Shown here one piece after another: positions 26,184 through 37,804 of a DNA stretch of 64,000 nucleotides (position 1 is its first letter; each line of letters starts with the position of its first letter). The translations under genes and the position numbers were made by a program. The notes beneath the pieces are model-generated. The model did not search any database and was not told where the DNA came from. It worked only from the letters and a program-made list of their open reading frames with translations. This DNA is from Pegea sp. RAD2-039 (lineage: Eukaryota > Chordata > Thaliacea > Salpida > Salpidae). The stretch is taken from contig JAQGEQ010000192.1 of the NCBI GenBank assembly GCA_034620365.1, forward strand, positions 4,025,001 to 4,089,000, given 5' to 3'.

Positions 26184-28674
26184 TTATAACTGAACGGCTG
26201 GTATAAAATATTGCAGTGAGATGTCATCATGTACAATAAAAAAATGTACAGCGGAATTGTTTATCACATCTGAAAATAATCAGAAATCAAAATGTTAACA
26301 AAACTAAGATTGTTCCAAGATAAATTTTAAATATATTGATATTTTAGAGATTATCAAATTACAATTTCATTGATAAAAATGAGTTTTTAGGAAGCTTATG
26401 ATGACTTACTACAAACTACTTTGAAAGGATTAATTTGTTGGCTAGAAAATAGTTGAAGAAGTTTTTTGATATCAATTCTAACAGAAGCAAATTCGCTTGG
26501 GGGCCAAGAATTTGAAGGGGCTTGTGAGTCTTCATCAAGTTTGGGAGTTTCTAATCCAGTGAAGCTAGAGAGATCAAAATATATTAAAAAGATTTAATTT
26601 TGATAAAGTTCAAAAAATGATGAATTTGAAGTTAATAAAATAGTGTGAAATATCAAGTAAACAATTTGAACTTTAAAATTAGGTTTTCAACTTGAATTTG
26701 TCAAATAGATAAAAATTATATCAAGTTTTAGAAAAACAAGAAGTTATAAGACAAGTGGTTCAAAAAAGAAATAAATATTTAAGTAATTTATTGATATCAA
26801 AAATTATGAAAATTGACATTTGAAGTTCTACAAACTCGATCAGTTTAAATTTCATGAGAGCATTTGATTACAAAATTTAATTACTTTTAATTGAAAAAAT
26901 AGAAATTGCAATTTTTTCTTACGTTAAATGAGTTGAAACTAATTCCGTTTCAGTGGAAAACTTCATAACCCCCAACTGATTAGCATGTAATGTTACATAT
27001 GAACTGATATTCTTCAATTTTTCACCTATATTTTTTAACTGAAAACAAATTCTTTGTTTTTATGTTAATTTTTTTGTTTAGTTTTAATAATCTACAAAAC
27101 TATTTAACTTTGAAATAATCCTTTCAATTGTAAAAAAGAAAATTAAATCTTAAGAATAATTAAAACATAAAAAAATGAAAAAAATAAGATACAATTTACA
27201 TATTCACGTAACAAATATTCAAAGCACGAAATGAATTTATTCCTAAGATTTAAAAAAAAATTAAAAGCAAATTATCATAAACTATTTCTTTAGAAAGTTA
27301 TAAACTTAACTTACTACTTTCAAAGATGGCATGCAGATACAAACATGAAAGTCAGGCATTTCAGGTTCTAGAAACTCACTCCATAACCTAACTGGAATAA
27401 CAGAGACTGGAATGTCATGTGTAACCATCTGTGATTTACTTCGTAATGATGGCTAAAAATTAATTTTGAAGAAAAAACTTGCAACAAAACCATGTTGATA
27501 CTTACTAGTTCAATTTCAAATGTCAAACAAGGTACTTGTTTCTTTGTGAGTTTTATTTTTAGGCTTTTTGCATTATGAGCTGATTTTAAGGCTCTGCAGA
27601 TGTTCTCAGCAACAATTTCAAGATAAATTTCATTATTATCAGCGTCTACACCCTCAATTTGATACAGATCAAAAAAATGTTCCTTTAAAAGGTTTATAAT
27701 TAATAACAGCTGATTTATTAAGTTTTTACAAGTCTGTTAACAATTATAGCTTTCTATTATTAGCAAAAATGTGTTTTTTCGAAATCTATTTATAATAGTA
27801 AAAATAAAAAGCTTATAAATTATAAAAATTATAAATATAAATGAATATAAAAAGAAATTAGGTTTCAAAAGCATTTAAATTTAATGGAAGTTTTTTAAAT
27901 AAGTAAAATAATTACAGAATTAATAATGCAAATCACATATGACTTATACTAAAAATTTAAACAAACTTGTTTTATTTCACACCACATGCTAACACCTCCA
28001 TTAGTAATTTGATCTGGCATAATAAAAAATATTTTGTCTTGGGTAATTCTCAGAGCACATTTTTTCAACAGTTTTTGAATAGTGTTCATTACATCTGAAC
28101 AAAAATCATTATTACATTTTAGGCTATTAAAACCATAAAAATATATATCAAGGTTGTTAAATATATATCAAAATAAAGTAAACTTTATCTTCAAAATAAA
28201 AGCAAAGCATTTCAGTTTATTAGTAAACAATATTAACATAATATAAAACAATATTAGTATAAAATCAAACATTTTATAGGTTCATATTTGAAATACTGAA
28301 AAAAATTTAACATCAAATCTTTTAAAGTAACAAATAAAGTTAAAAAATATGTAAATCAAATTAAATATTTATAGCTAACTAAGTTATTTAAATAGAAGCA
28401 GTAAAAAATAAGTTAAACATACTTGAATAACTGCTACCATAATTTTTTGTAGTATAGTTTATCCAAAATTAAATAAAGATGAATGGTAATTTCTATTTAG
28501 ACATTTTTATTATAAACTAACAAAAGTAAAATCTATACTTGAATTTATACTAACACTCAATTACCAAAGTAATAAAAAAACAATTTATTGAGCTGAAACA
28601 AAAAATTGTTTATGAGTCTAACCTGTAAAATGATGAATACAATCAAGATCTACTGCTTTAGCTCTAAATTTCAT
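26184..28674 (-). CDS. HUS1: HUS1, checkpoint clamp subunit
   Basis: HUS1 is one third of the RAD9-HUS1-RAD1 (9-1-1) sliding clamp, which is loaded at damaged DNA and activates ATR signalling in the nucleus. Seven exons join in phase: 28674-28623, 28094-27967, 27682-27506, 27452-27315, 27038-26923, 26564-26410 and 26269-26184, giving 283 residues against 280 in human. Diagnostic stretches are the start MKFRAKAVD, NGGVSMWCE, DADNNEIYLE, the linker-region VTHDIPVSVIP, the helix FASVRIDIKKLLQLFSSQQI and the C terminus DDISLQYFIPAV. The last exon is easy to miss, because the previous exon can run on into a stop at 26396; the donor GTAAGT after TGT A at 26410 and the family C terminus show it is spliced. 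The start codon matches the family N terminus exactly. It is divergent from the guanine deaminase gene. Confidence 0.93.
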
Positions 28675-31265
28675 TTTGTAGGCAACAAATTAGATTCAGT
28701 TTAACAAACAAATCAAGTATCCAGTATAAAGTGTGATTTGAAATTTCAACAAGTTCAGCTTAGGGGATTTCTACAACTAGTTTTAAATTTTACTTAATAT
28801 TTTTTTGGACTTCTTGCTAAAACTTTTCTGAACAATTCTTCAGATTTTTTTGTTCAAAATTATTATAAAAGATTTAATTTTCTGCAAATATATATTCCAA
28901 TTATTCCCTAGAAAGTTATTCACACATGCGTATGATGAACAAAATTTGGAAGAATTGCTACCATATGAAAACAATTTTCACATTGACTCAAATCCATTTC
29001 ATCATCAGATATTCACCTTTAAGCTCTTGTTTTAGCTGTAAATCTAAACATATGTATATTAGTTCCAACTGAGCAAAATCAGAAACTGCCACTGCCTTTA
29101 GTGCCACAGAAATAACAAGCAAATCGATTTACGATTGTAGTATATTTTACCATTACGACGTTAAGATTCGTTAACTAAATTGCCAATAAGTCATTGTTAG
29201 GTTCAAAAGGTTTATCAGTTTGATATTTTGCTTAGATTAGGAAATGTATTTTATCAGCAAGTAATATTTTCTAAGGAAATTTTTTTTAGATTAAAGTGGA
29301 TACTGAACACCATAACTCGTTAAAAGGCTTAATTTTGAGTTGTATAGAATTTTCTAAAGATTTGTGTTAATCTCAACCATCGATCGCAAAATAGCAACCT
29401 ATTCGGTATCATTGAGCTTAAAGATGTTAATTTTCTTCTAAAAAAGAGTTTTTTCTACTTTTTCGCCATAAATCATAAAATAATTTAAGACGATTAATCT
29501 TAATCATGCACTTATATGAACTGAGGTTACGGACCAGGTTCTCTTAATCGGCATGAAAAGCACCTAGAAAACTGTTAAGCCTTAGGATGATTCAGCGCAT
29601 TTGTTTTAATTGAGTTTACAGCATAAATCACGACTCTTACAAAGTCATAGCTTCAGAGCCTTTTTGATGCAAAATGCAATGGGCCCATATCATTTGATAA
29701 AGGTTCAGATAAATCATTCTTCATGCTAGTTGTTAATGATTTCTTGAAGTCTTGACTATGCCCAATATGAAAGAATGGCCACATTTACAAACCAGTTTGA
29801 TGAGTCCAGCAATGTTTCTAATAACAAATTTTGAAAACTATTAAATATATACGTTATTTTCCTTGTACCATAAAAGAAAAACAATGTAAAGAATCTTCCT
29901 AGACCTCAAAGTCTGTCATAAGCTCTCTTTTTGAAAAAAAAAATAGTTGTTCTGTGTATATAAAGTATTTAGAAGTATTAAGTTCCATCTTTAAGCTTAA
30001 GGCCCTGTTTGAAAATCCTTGATCTAGCTTAATTAACCTTTTAGGAGTTACTTTTGTTAAAAAGTAAGTTAAGATTTTTTTAACTTCACGATTTGATGTA
30101 GAAAAAGAGATAATTCCAAAAAAAGAGATTTTCCTTATATTTCTTAAATAGTTTTAAAACAAAGTTTCATTTTTATATGTTTTATATGATTATGTAAGAA
30201 ACAAGTGAATAATTATAAAAAAAAGTTTATTCATGACGTCATATGTTTTAAAAATTGAATTTAGTTAAAAGTAATTATAAAAATGTTTATTTACTAATAT
30301 GGTAATGATATATAAAAAAATTGTTTTAGACATCTTACTATTTGTTTAATGTTACTTTTATGTAAATTGGAAATCAAAAAAATTTATCAGCTAGTGATGT
30401 TGAAATAATCTTTGAAACAAATATTTAAATTAATTTTAGCTTGGTCATGTATGATTGGTTGAGTTGCATCAATAATAACTCAATTAACTCCATTATTTTC
30501 CACCTACTCATTTTTCTACATATCGAATATAATAATTTTATTTATTTACGTTTGATGATAAGTTTAATTATAATGAATTAATAGTTATAGAATGGCAGTA
30601 AATTTTTCAACGTTAGCTTTAAAAAGAATCAAATATAATTGTTACAAACTTTATTATAAAAATTTAAAAAACTACATTTTTTTATTATCACAATTATTAT
30701 TTATTGTATTTTTGTATTAGAATATCTGATTTCGAAAAATTATATATTTTAAATAATTAGTGAATATTATAAATAATCTAACTTTTTTTATTGTTATTAA
30801 CATATTTTATTTTCAAACTTTTCTCTCCTACTTAAATATAATTTTTTGTAAAAATTGATGGCTAGTTACCAGTGCTGTATACAATTTCTTTTTAGTGTCT
30901 ATAGAATCATTGATATTTTTAAAAACGATTGACAAAATTTTTTTTTGTGAATTTATATCGTTAGAAATATTAAAAGAATTGATAATCTTGTAGTATAAAA
31001 TTTGTACTAATTATTTAACAGAATACTAATTTTTATTAAGATATTTTTCACATAATTCTTGAGTATTCAACTATTTAGTATATTTAACAGGTAATTATTT
31101 CAAAAGCTTGGTTAGTATTAGACAAAATAAAATTTAGTTTTAGGATACAAGTGCTGTATATAGTATTAGACCTGTTGTTTTACTTTTGACTACTTAATCT
31201 TAAATTCTTAATTTAAAAAACTTCATTTTGTTTTTATGTAATTATCTAGATAGAATATCCTCAGA
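28675..31265. other. Divergent intergenic region between HUS1 and guanine deaminase
   Basis: Promoters for both flanking genes should lie here. There is no supported gene. The part from about 29100 to 29950 is less AT-rich than its surroundings and looks like decayed repeat sequence. A short stretch near 29650-29755 faintly recalls an LTR-retrotransposon integrase, but it is too short and degraded to call. Confidence 0.4.
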
Positions 31266-34200
31266 ATGGCTTCAGATATAGATAAGGTGTTTGTTGGGTC
31301 TGTAATTCATTTTTCATCAGCATCTAAATGTGATATGATTGAAAAAGCTATTTTAGGAGTGAAAAAAGATGGTAGAGTGAGTTATTACTTTCAAGTATGA
31401 TTTACTACTAATTAATTGTTAGTTGTCTCATTTGAAATTAATAAGGTTTTAATAAATGTGACAGCTAGAGAACAAATATTTTATTTTCATTAAAAGAAGT
31501 TTTAGTTTTTAATTGAGGGAGTCCTTTGAAAAAAACTAAGGAAAGCTCACACGTCACTTATTTATTAAAATCGATTATAACAATTTAAACCCAGCAGAGT
31601 ATAGAAAAGGATGTGAATAAATGACAAACTATAAATAGATAGAACTTTACAATCTGTGCTTCATAGCTTTGTATCAATTCTTTTGAAAATGAAGAACTAC
31701 ATTTTGTGCAACTATTTCTTTGTTGTGCTTAAAAATAAGAATTTGTAATAGTTTTCTGTTAAGAATATAAATTTTATTTGTCATTTGTTTTGAATTTATG
31801 ATTTTTAATTCCTATATCAAACTTCCTTTATTGTTGTTAAGATAAAAGATAAGCAACCCTCTTTGCAAGTTCTAATTGTTTATGGAACTTTGTCTTATAA
31901 CATAATGTCACTGTAACATCTTTTTTAGGAAATATTTTAAATTTGTAAAACTTAAAAGCTAATTTTGTTTTGAAATTTCTAGGTTGCATTTTTGGATAAA
32001 GGTAGTCGATTAAATTCTTACAAACAAAGTCATAGTTTTGAAAACTTTCAAGTGATTCATCTCACTAATAGGTACTTAGTACATCTTTCTGTAGATGATA
32101 TGTAATTAAATCAATTTTTAATTAAGTTTCCAAATTTGAATATTTGTAATTTTTTGTTGAAATATTTTATCATCAGTTTTAATTTTTTATATTATGAAAT
32201 ATTTTAAATCAAAATTGTTTTCTAAAAGTGCTATATGTTGGTTGATGAGGAATAAATTTAAACTTCTTTAGTCAGTTTTTGATTCCTGGTCTGATTGATA
32301 CTCATATAAATGCTTGTCAACCAATTTTTGCTGGCACAGGATATAATACCACTTTGAGTGATTGGAATAATGAGCTCGCTTTTCCAACGGAAAAAATATT
32401 CAAAAATCTCTCATATTCAAAGACACAATTTACTAAAGTATTGAAATAATTTTTCTCTTTTTATAAAATGATTATTTAAAACTCAGATAATTTAATTTTG
32501 TAAGCTAAAAACGAATTTAGTATTCTGATATATATTTCCAATCTTTTTGCTATTTTTAATTTGAATGTTACTAAAGTTATAATAATTTGATAATTTTTAT
32601 TGTCTCTTTTAAATACATAAATTTTAAGTACATAAATGAAGAATCTATTACTGAAAATTTATTGATAAAATTGGTTATAGACTAATTTTTAAAACTTTCA
32701 AAGAATTTTCAAACTGTTTATCAGTTTTTCTTTAATCTATTTTCGTTAATTTAACTTTTATCATGATCTCTAGTTAGTGAAAAATACTTTGAAAAGTGGA
32801 ACCACAACTGCAGTATATACAGCTCCTATTTACCTTCAGCCTGCCTTATTGCTTGGTAGTATTGCAGGTATCCGTTAACATCAACGGTGATCATTACACA
32901 TTTTTCACAAATTATTTTACTTTTATTATAGAAAAGTCGGGACAAAGTGCATTTATAGGGAAAAGCTGTATGGATGTAAATGTATCTTATCCTAGCTACA
33001 AAGAACATTTTGGAGAATCAATCAAACATAATAAAACGTATAAAATATTTTTTGCAAAAATTCTTGTATTTAGATTTATTTGATTGGAATTTTTCAATAT
33101 TTTAGAATATCTGTTTGTTGTTTAGGTTTATGGAAACCATCAAAGCAAAAAAAGTTTGTCAAATTTCATTTGATTGTTTTTTATTACATTGAAATAGCTG
33201 CTGTCATAAAATTGTGTTTAAGTTAATAAAAGTGAAATTTTTTTGATGATAGAATGACCGAATTCATCCTTTTGTTGTAATAAGAAACGTTGCTTCCTGT
33301 ACTACAGATTTAATAAGTGGCTTAGCAAGTATAGCTTCATTTACAAAATCTATTATACAAGTATACCAACATTTTATTCTGTTTCTTCAATTGTGATTTT
33401 TATTTGCTAACTTGATATTTTTGTATCTTTATGTTTTAAATAATAATGAAACATATGGACTACTTTATACAGTGTAGTGTTAGTGAATCCGTTGAAGATA
33501 ATCGATTGGCAAAAGAACTATTTCCTATGTTTGCAAATTGCTGTGAGATTTATCATAATTATGGCTTAATCACTACACAGGTCATACTTTTGCTTTAATC
33601 ATTTTTTACTTCTAAAAATATTCTATTTTTAAATGTTTCTAAATATACTATCAATAAATTTTGTAAAGTTATTTGTATAATTATTTTTCGATAAATATTA
33701 GATTTCTTCAGCTCGCTTCAAATAACGATTAATAAAATCTAAATAAGAAATTAATTAAATATCTTAAACAACCTTCTCAAAACTTAATTTTCTTCAAAAT
33801 CTCAGACGCTACTAGTACATTGTAATCACCTATCAGAAAGAGAAATTAATCTTGTCAAACAAGCTGATGCAACTGTAGTTCATTGCCCGCATTCTTGTTT
33901 CATGTAGGTATTTACAATTAGAAATTTAAAGTTGTCAATTTTGCCACTAAATCTGTAATAATTAGATTTTTACATAAAAAAATATAATTGCTGAAATTTG
34001 TTTTATTTTTAATTGATGTCTTACAGAAGAAGAAGTGGATTGCTGAATGCTAGAGATCTTATAGACTCTGATATAAACGTGTGTCTTGGCACAGGTCTGA
34101 AACATCCAGAAGAAATTACTTAATATTTAGAGATTATCAATTTTATGTGCAAAATTATTTATTGAGATTTTTAGAATCACATTTTAATACCAAGTTTTTT

Positions 34201-34840
34201 TAACTTTTGGATTTATCATTTTTTTGATGCTTTTATAGATTCAGGAAATAGTTCATCTTCTATGTTACACACTATGAAAAGAGCTTTAGATGTCTCTCAA
34301 GCTTTTGGAATTAATGAAGATACTAAACTTAAATCTTCAAAAAAATTGAAATACAGGTGACCTACTTTATTATTATCTTCACTGGATTTCTGAATAAATA
34401 TTGTTAATAATAATGTTATCTGAAATATATTTTCTAAATTTCATGATTTCAAGTAAACATTTTAAAGTTAGTTTAATAGTTACATTTGAAAGTATTTGGT
34501 AGTGTAGATCGCTAGATGTACTTGATGTCTTTCAAATGGCGACGTTAAACGCAGCGAAAGCTCTTGGAATTCATGAAACAGTTGGTAATTTTGAAATTGG
34601 AAAATTTTTCGATGCGATTTTAGTTGATTTAGATACAGAAACGTCAAATGTTCAAATTTTTGAAAATGAGGATCTAAAGGTAATAGTTGTAAAAAAGTGT
34701 CACAGACTAAAAAGTTAACAAACATATTACTATAGAGCATGTTTGAGAAATTTATAATAGCGGGTGATGAACAAAATATTAAAGATGTATTTGTAAGTGG
34801 AAAGGTTGTTTATAATCATCAAAAGCATTGGATATTCTAG
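31266..34840 (+). CDS. GDA: Guanine deaminase (cypin) homologue with altered zinc site
   Basis: Guanine deaminases are TIM-barrel amidohydrolases that turn guanine into xanthine in the cytosol. Thirteen exons join in phase: 31266-31376, 31983-32071, 32272-32437, 32774-32867, 32932-33037, 33126-33153, 33253-33360, 33473-33580, 33806-33903, 34027-34094, 34239-34356, 34508-34679 and 34736-34840. They give 456 residues, against 454 in human. Family landmarks kept include PGLIDTH, KNTLKSGTTTA, SCMDVN, LVHCNHLS, VVHCP, CLGTDS, ATLNAAKALG, VGNFEIGKFFDAIL and VFVSGKVV. Oddity: the metal motif HxH is H-I-N (DTHINACQ). The strand-5 histidine of SHISE is also lost (CSVSES). Human H84 and H240 are thus Asn and Ser, while the equivalents of H82, D330, E243, H279 and R213 remain. 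The fold should be intact, but the enzyme is probably inactive or changed. AG at 31263-31264 sits one base before the ATG, a possible leader acceptor. Confidence 0.9.
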
Positions 34841-37009
34841 AAGACTAACTAACTAGTTTTGATCAAAGTCTCAACTATCAAGTTCAGATTTATTTATGGA
34901 ATTTTCTTAGTGTTTTAGCTCTTCACATTTGTCAGAATTACAATAAAAACATCAAATCGTTAGAATTGTTTATATAAAAAACATATATATATTAAATATT
35001 TGTCATATTAAAAGTTATTAATTAAACTACTTGATCTCGTCTACAAACAAACTTTAAAAAAAGGTGAAAACTGTTATAAGGTTAAAGATTTAATATTTTG
35101 AGAAAGAATGACTAAAAGTCAATACTTTTACTTCACCAAATTTTTATTATTTAAATTACATGAAAATTATTTAATAAATTTAATTTATTATTCATATTTA
35201 CATGAAACTAATTTCAAAAAGCTTATTATTTGTTAAAATGACATTTTTGAATATTATATTTGTGAGGATTTAGCTTTTTTAAATTCTAATATTTTCACAT
35301 CAAAACTTCACAAGATTTTTTATCAAAATATTAAGTTTTTAGATAAGTAATTAGTATTTTACTTAACAAGCTTGTAAGTACTGCTAAGTTATTTTTTGAG
35401 GTTTTGATATTTATCTATCAAATTAAGTTTTGGGGAATAGTTCTTTTCGAGGAAAACATTTTAGCGCCATAAGTATGAGTATGCAAACGAATGGATATTT
35501 TTTCCACTTTGCAGAAAAATATGATTTAACAAATACTCTAATATGGATAAAATTTTCATTACTCTAACGATGCAGTATTTACTCTTAAATTAGAAATGTT
35601 CGAAAGTGGCGAGTGGTATTCTTCTCTTATTATTAAACTAAAGAGTAATACAGAAACTAAGTTGGCTCAAACTTAAATATCATGCATCAAATAAACGATT
35701 TTACAAAGCCAAAATTGAAAACTAACGGAGTTTGAGAATTGCACAAAAGCATCTTTACAAAAATAGTTTGATGATTAATCTACACCTTTCTCTTATGACT
35801 TTTTATATTCTTTTTTATTAATTAATTTTTGTTATTTTAAATTTACTATAAAATGAACTTTAAAGTTTTCCGTTTTTAGATTTCTCTTATGACTTATTTC
35901 TAATTTAAGATTTAATTACTTTTATATGCAATAAAAAAATCTTCTCTGCTACAAAGGAAAGCTTCTGCATCACTCTGTAGAGTGCCATCTGTCACCAGGC
36001 TTCAATCTTTTTGTCAGAATGTATTTTTCTTAGCCACAAACTGTTGCAGTATAATGTTGTTCTATCCCTGGCTTTGTTATAAACAAAATTTGTATATTTA
36101 TTTCTGTCAAGTTTACGTTGTAATTGTCCTTATAACCTCATTATATTCCAGTTGTTTCGACAGAATCAAACTGGAGTCAGATCCGTAACGGGTTGCTCGT
36201 AATTGTAGTTAAACTATTTGTTTTGTTTAAACTTCAACTTATCATTCAACTTAATCAACTGTTTAAGTTTTGTTTAAAACTTCCTTGATTTAGGTATGCT
36301 GATTAGGCTTGTTTTCAATGTCACTTAACTAATTGAACTCATTTGTTCCTTAAATAAAATATTGTGCTCTACGTATACAACTTTTTGGCAAAACTTCAAA
36401 AAAAATTATGATTATGAGTGCTTCTACAAGTAATAAATACTAATTTTCTTTTTCTAAATTAACAAATAGTTGTTTAATTGGTAAGTTTATTTTCGATGTT
36501 TTCCAAATCATCATAAAATAATAAAGAAGCCAAATTTGTTGCTTTTAATCAATTTTGGCAGAGGTTGAGGTAAAATGATCACTATAAACCATCGTCCGAA
36601 AAGTTAATGGGTTAAATCTGCATTAGTCCTCATTTGTTATAATTTTCCATCAATTACTTTTGTTAAATTTTTGTTGCTCCTAGAATTTTATATATAAATA
36701 TACTTTATTTTTGAACATTTACATTTTTTTTATAATTACAATATTGATAAACAAATTTTAGACTTTTATTATATAAAAAATTTATAAATAAAAGGTTCTT
36801 TTAGTATTAATACATTTACTTTTTATAATTTTAGTTCAATCTTCATATAAGTTTTCTTTATATACCTGTTTTTTATTTAATAATTGGCTGTAATATTATA
36901 ATGTTGGTTCTTTAGTTGAATATTTAAACAATTTTTTGTACCTTTATCTATTACCTGATTATTTTACACAAAATTTTTATTATTCATAAAATTTTATTTT
37001 TTCATTTAG
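34841..37009. other. Intergenic region between guanine deaminase and the TTI2-RAD50 cluster
   Basis: No supported gene. A less AT-rich patch at about 35940-36220 carries an open plus-strand frame (35982-36188) with no recognised similarity; it may be a decayed repeat or an untranslated exon. Promoter elements of the following gene group probably lie near its right end. Confidence 0.4.
37008..37009 (+). other. Candidate spliced-leader acceptor, first gene of the cluster
   Basis: TTTTATTTTTTCATTTAG ends here, 73 bases before the ATG at 37083. It fits a trans-splice acceptor or the end of a 5' UTR intron. Confidence 0.35.
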
Positions 37010-37082
37010 CATTTCTGATAATTTGAGCTTGAATTGGTTTTTGAAAGAAACATCTCTAGTTTTCAAGAAACATTTAAAGAGT

Positions 37083-37505
37083 ATGAGTTTAAGTATTTTA
37101 TTAAGAAAAAATGTTTCCTTCATGACCAGATGCTTTAAACCAAGAGTTGTTAGTTGTCAACTCCATTTAAATGTGAAATCTCATAAAAATGAAAAATCTG
37201 AACCTCCACAAGATTTTATAAAGTTTTCTACAAGTGAATTTCATCCAAAACATCTTGGCTTACAACAATCACAAGTAATAACTGAGAAAAAAACAACTAA
37301 TTACACTGGAGTTTTGCTTTTTAGTTTTGTATCTATGATAGCTTTTGCTTATTGTATATATATGTTAATGTTTAATGAAATGGTTTTGGACCTTGAAGAA
37401 GAGAATAGAATTGAAGAGATTATACCAGGCTATCAGCGTAGAAGAATGCAAAATGATCCAATATATAAAGAAAAACTAATGAAACTGAAATCTGAAAAAG
37501 ATTAA
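37083..37505 (+). CDS. Small single-pass protein, putative mitochondrial
   Basis: I do not recognise the family. The frame encodes 140 residues from the ATG at 37083; it is also open upstream to 37023, with no earlier ATG. Residues 1 to about 35 are basic and amphipathic with few acids (MSLSILLRKNVSFMTRCFKP), as in a mitochondrial targeting peptide. A hydrophobic helix at about 79-100 (TGVLLFSFVSMIAFAYCIYM) is followed by a charged tail with LEEENRIEEI and PGYQRRRMQNDP. The layout resembles small inner-membrane assembly factors, but no named family fits well enough. It is the first of three closely spaced plus-strand genes: TTI2 starts 300 bases after its stop. The strong acceptor between them suggests a shared primary transcript. 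Confidence 0.65.
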   Translation: MSLSILLRKNVSFMTRCFKPRVVSCQLHLNVKSHKNEKSEPPQDFIKFSTSEFHPKHLGLQQSQVITEKKTTNYTGVLLFSFVSMIAFAYCIYMLMFNEMVLDLEEENRIEEIIPGYQRRRMQNDPIYKEKLMKLKSEKD

Positions 37506-37766
37506 ACTGGAAAATGACTCTATCTTTTACTCAGTTAGAAAATGTTCTTGTACTTTCTCATAAATAATCACTTATTGATGGTATATAAAATCTTTGTATT
37601 GTTTAAAACAATCTTCAAATTGTTTTAGCAAACTGTATTTATAAAAGTAAAATTTGTTTTTCATAAAATTATTAAAAGTTATCTGCAAATAATCAGTTTG
37701 TTTTTATTCTATTCTTAAAAAGTAATGTTCAGGTACAATTGAATTTATTTATGTTTTTTTTATTTT

Positions 37767-37768
37767 AG
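37767..37768 (+). other. Candidate spliced-leader acceptor, TTI2
   Basis: TATGTTTTTTTTATTTTAG ends 36 bases before the TTI2 start codon and 263 bases after the previous stop. It has the pyrimidine tract expected of a trans-splice acceptor inside a polycistronic unit. Confidence 0.45.
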
Positions 37769-37804
37769 ATTGTTAGGTAGTGTTATTTTAAAATTGATAA
37801 AATC

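Noticed and set aside
26396-26564. HUS1 ending at the stop at 26396
   Set aside because: It would lack the conserved C terminus. The donor at 26410 spliced to 26269-26184 restores it with the right phase.
29650-29755. Short stretch faintly like an LTR-retrotransposon (Ty3/gypsy-type) integrase core
   Set aside because: The resemblance covers only about 30 residues, is clearly decayed, and no terminal repeats or other element parts were seen nearby. At most it is an old fossil fragment.
35982-36188. 68-codon plus-strand frame
   Set aside because: No similarity, no splice support and an unusual Cys/Tyr/Phe-rich composition; probably a repeat remnant or chance.
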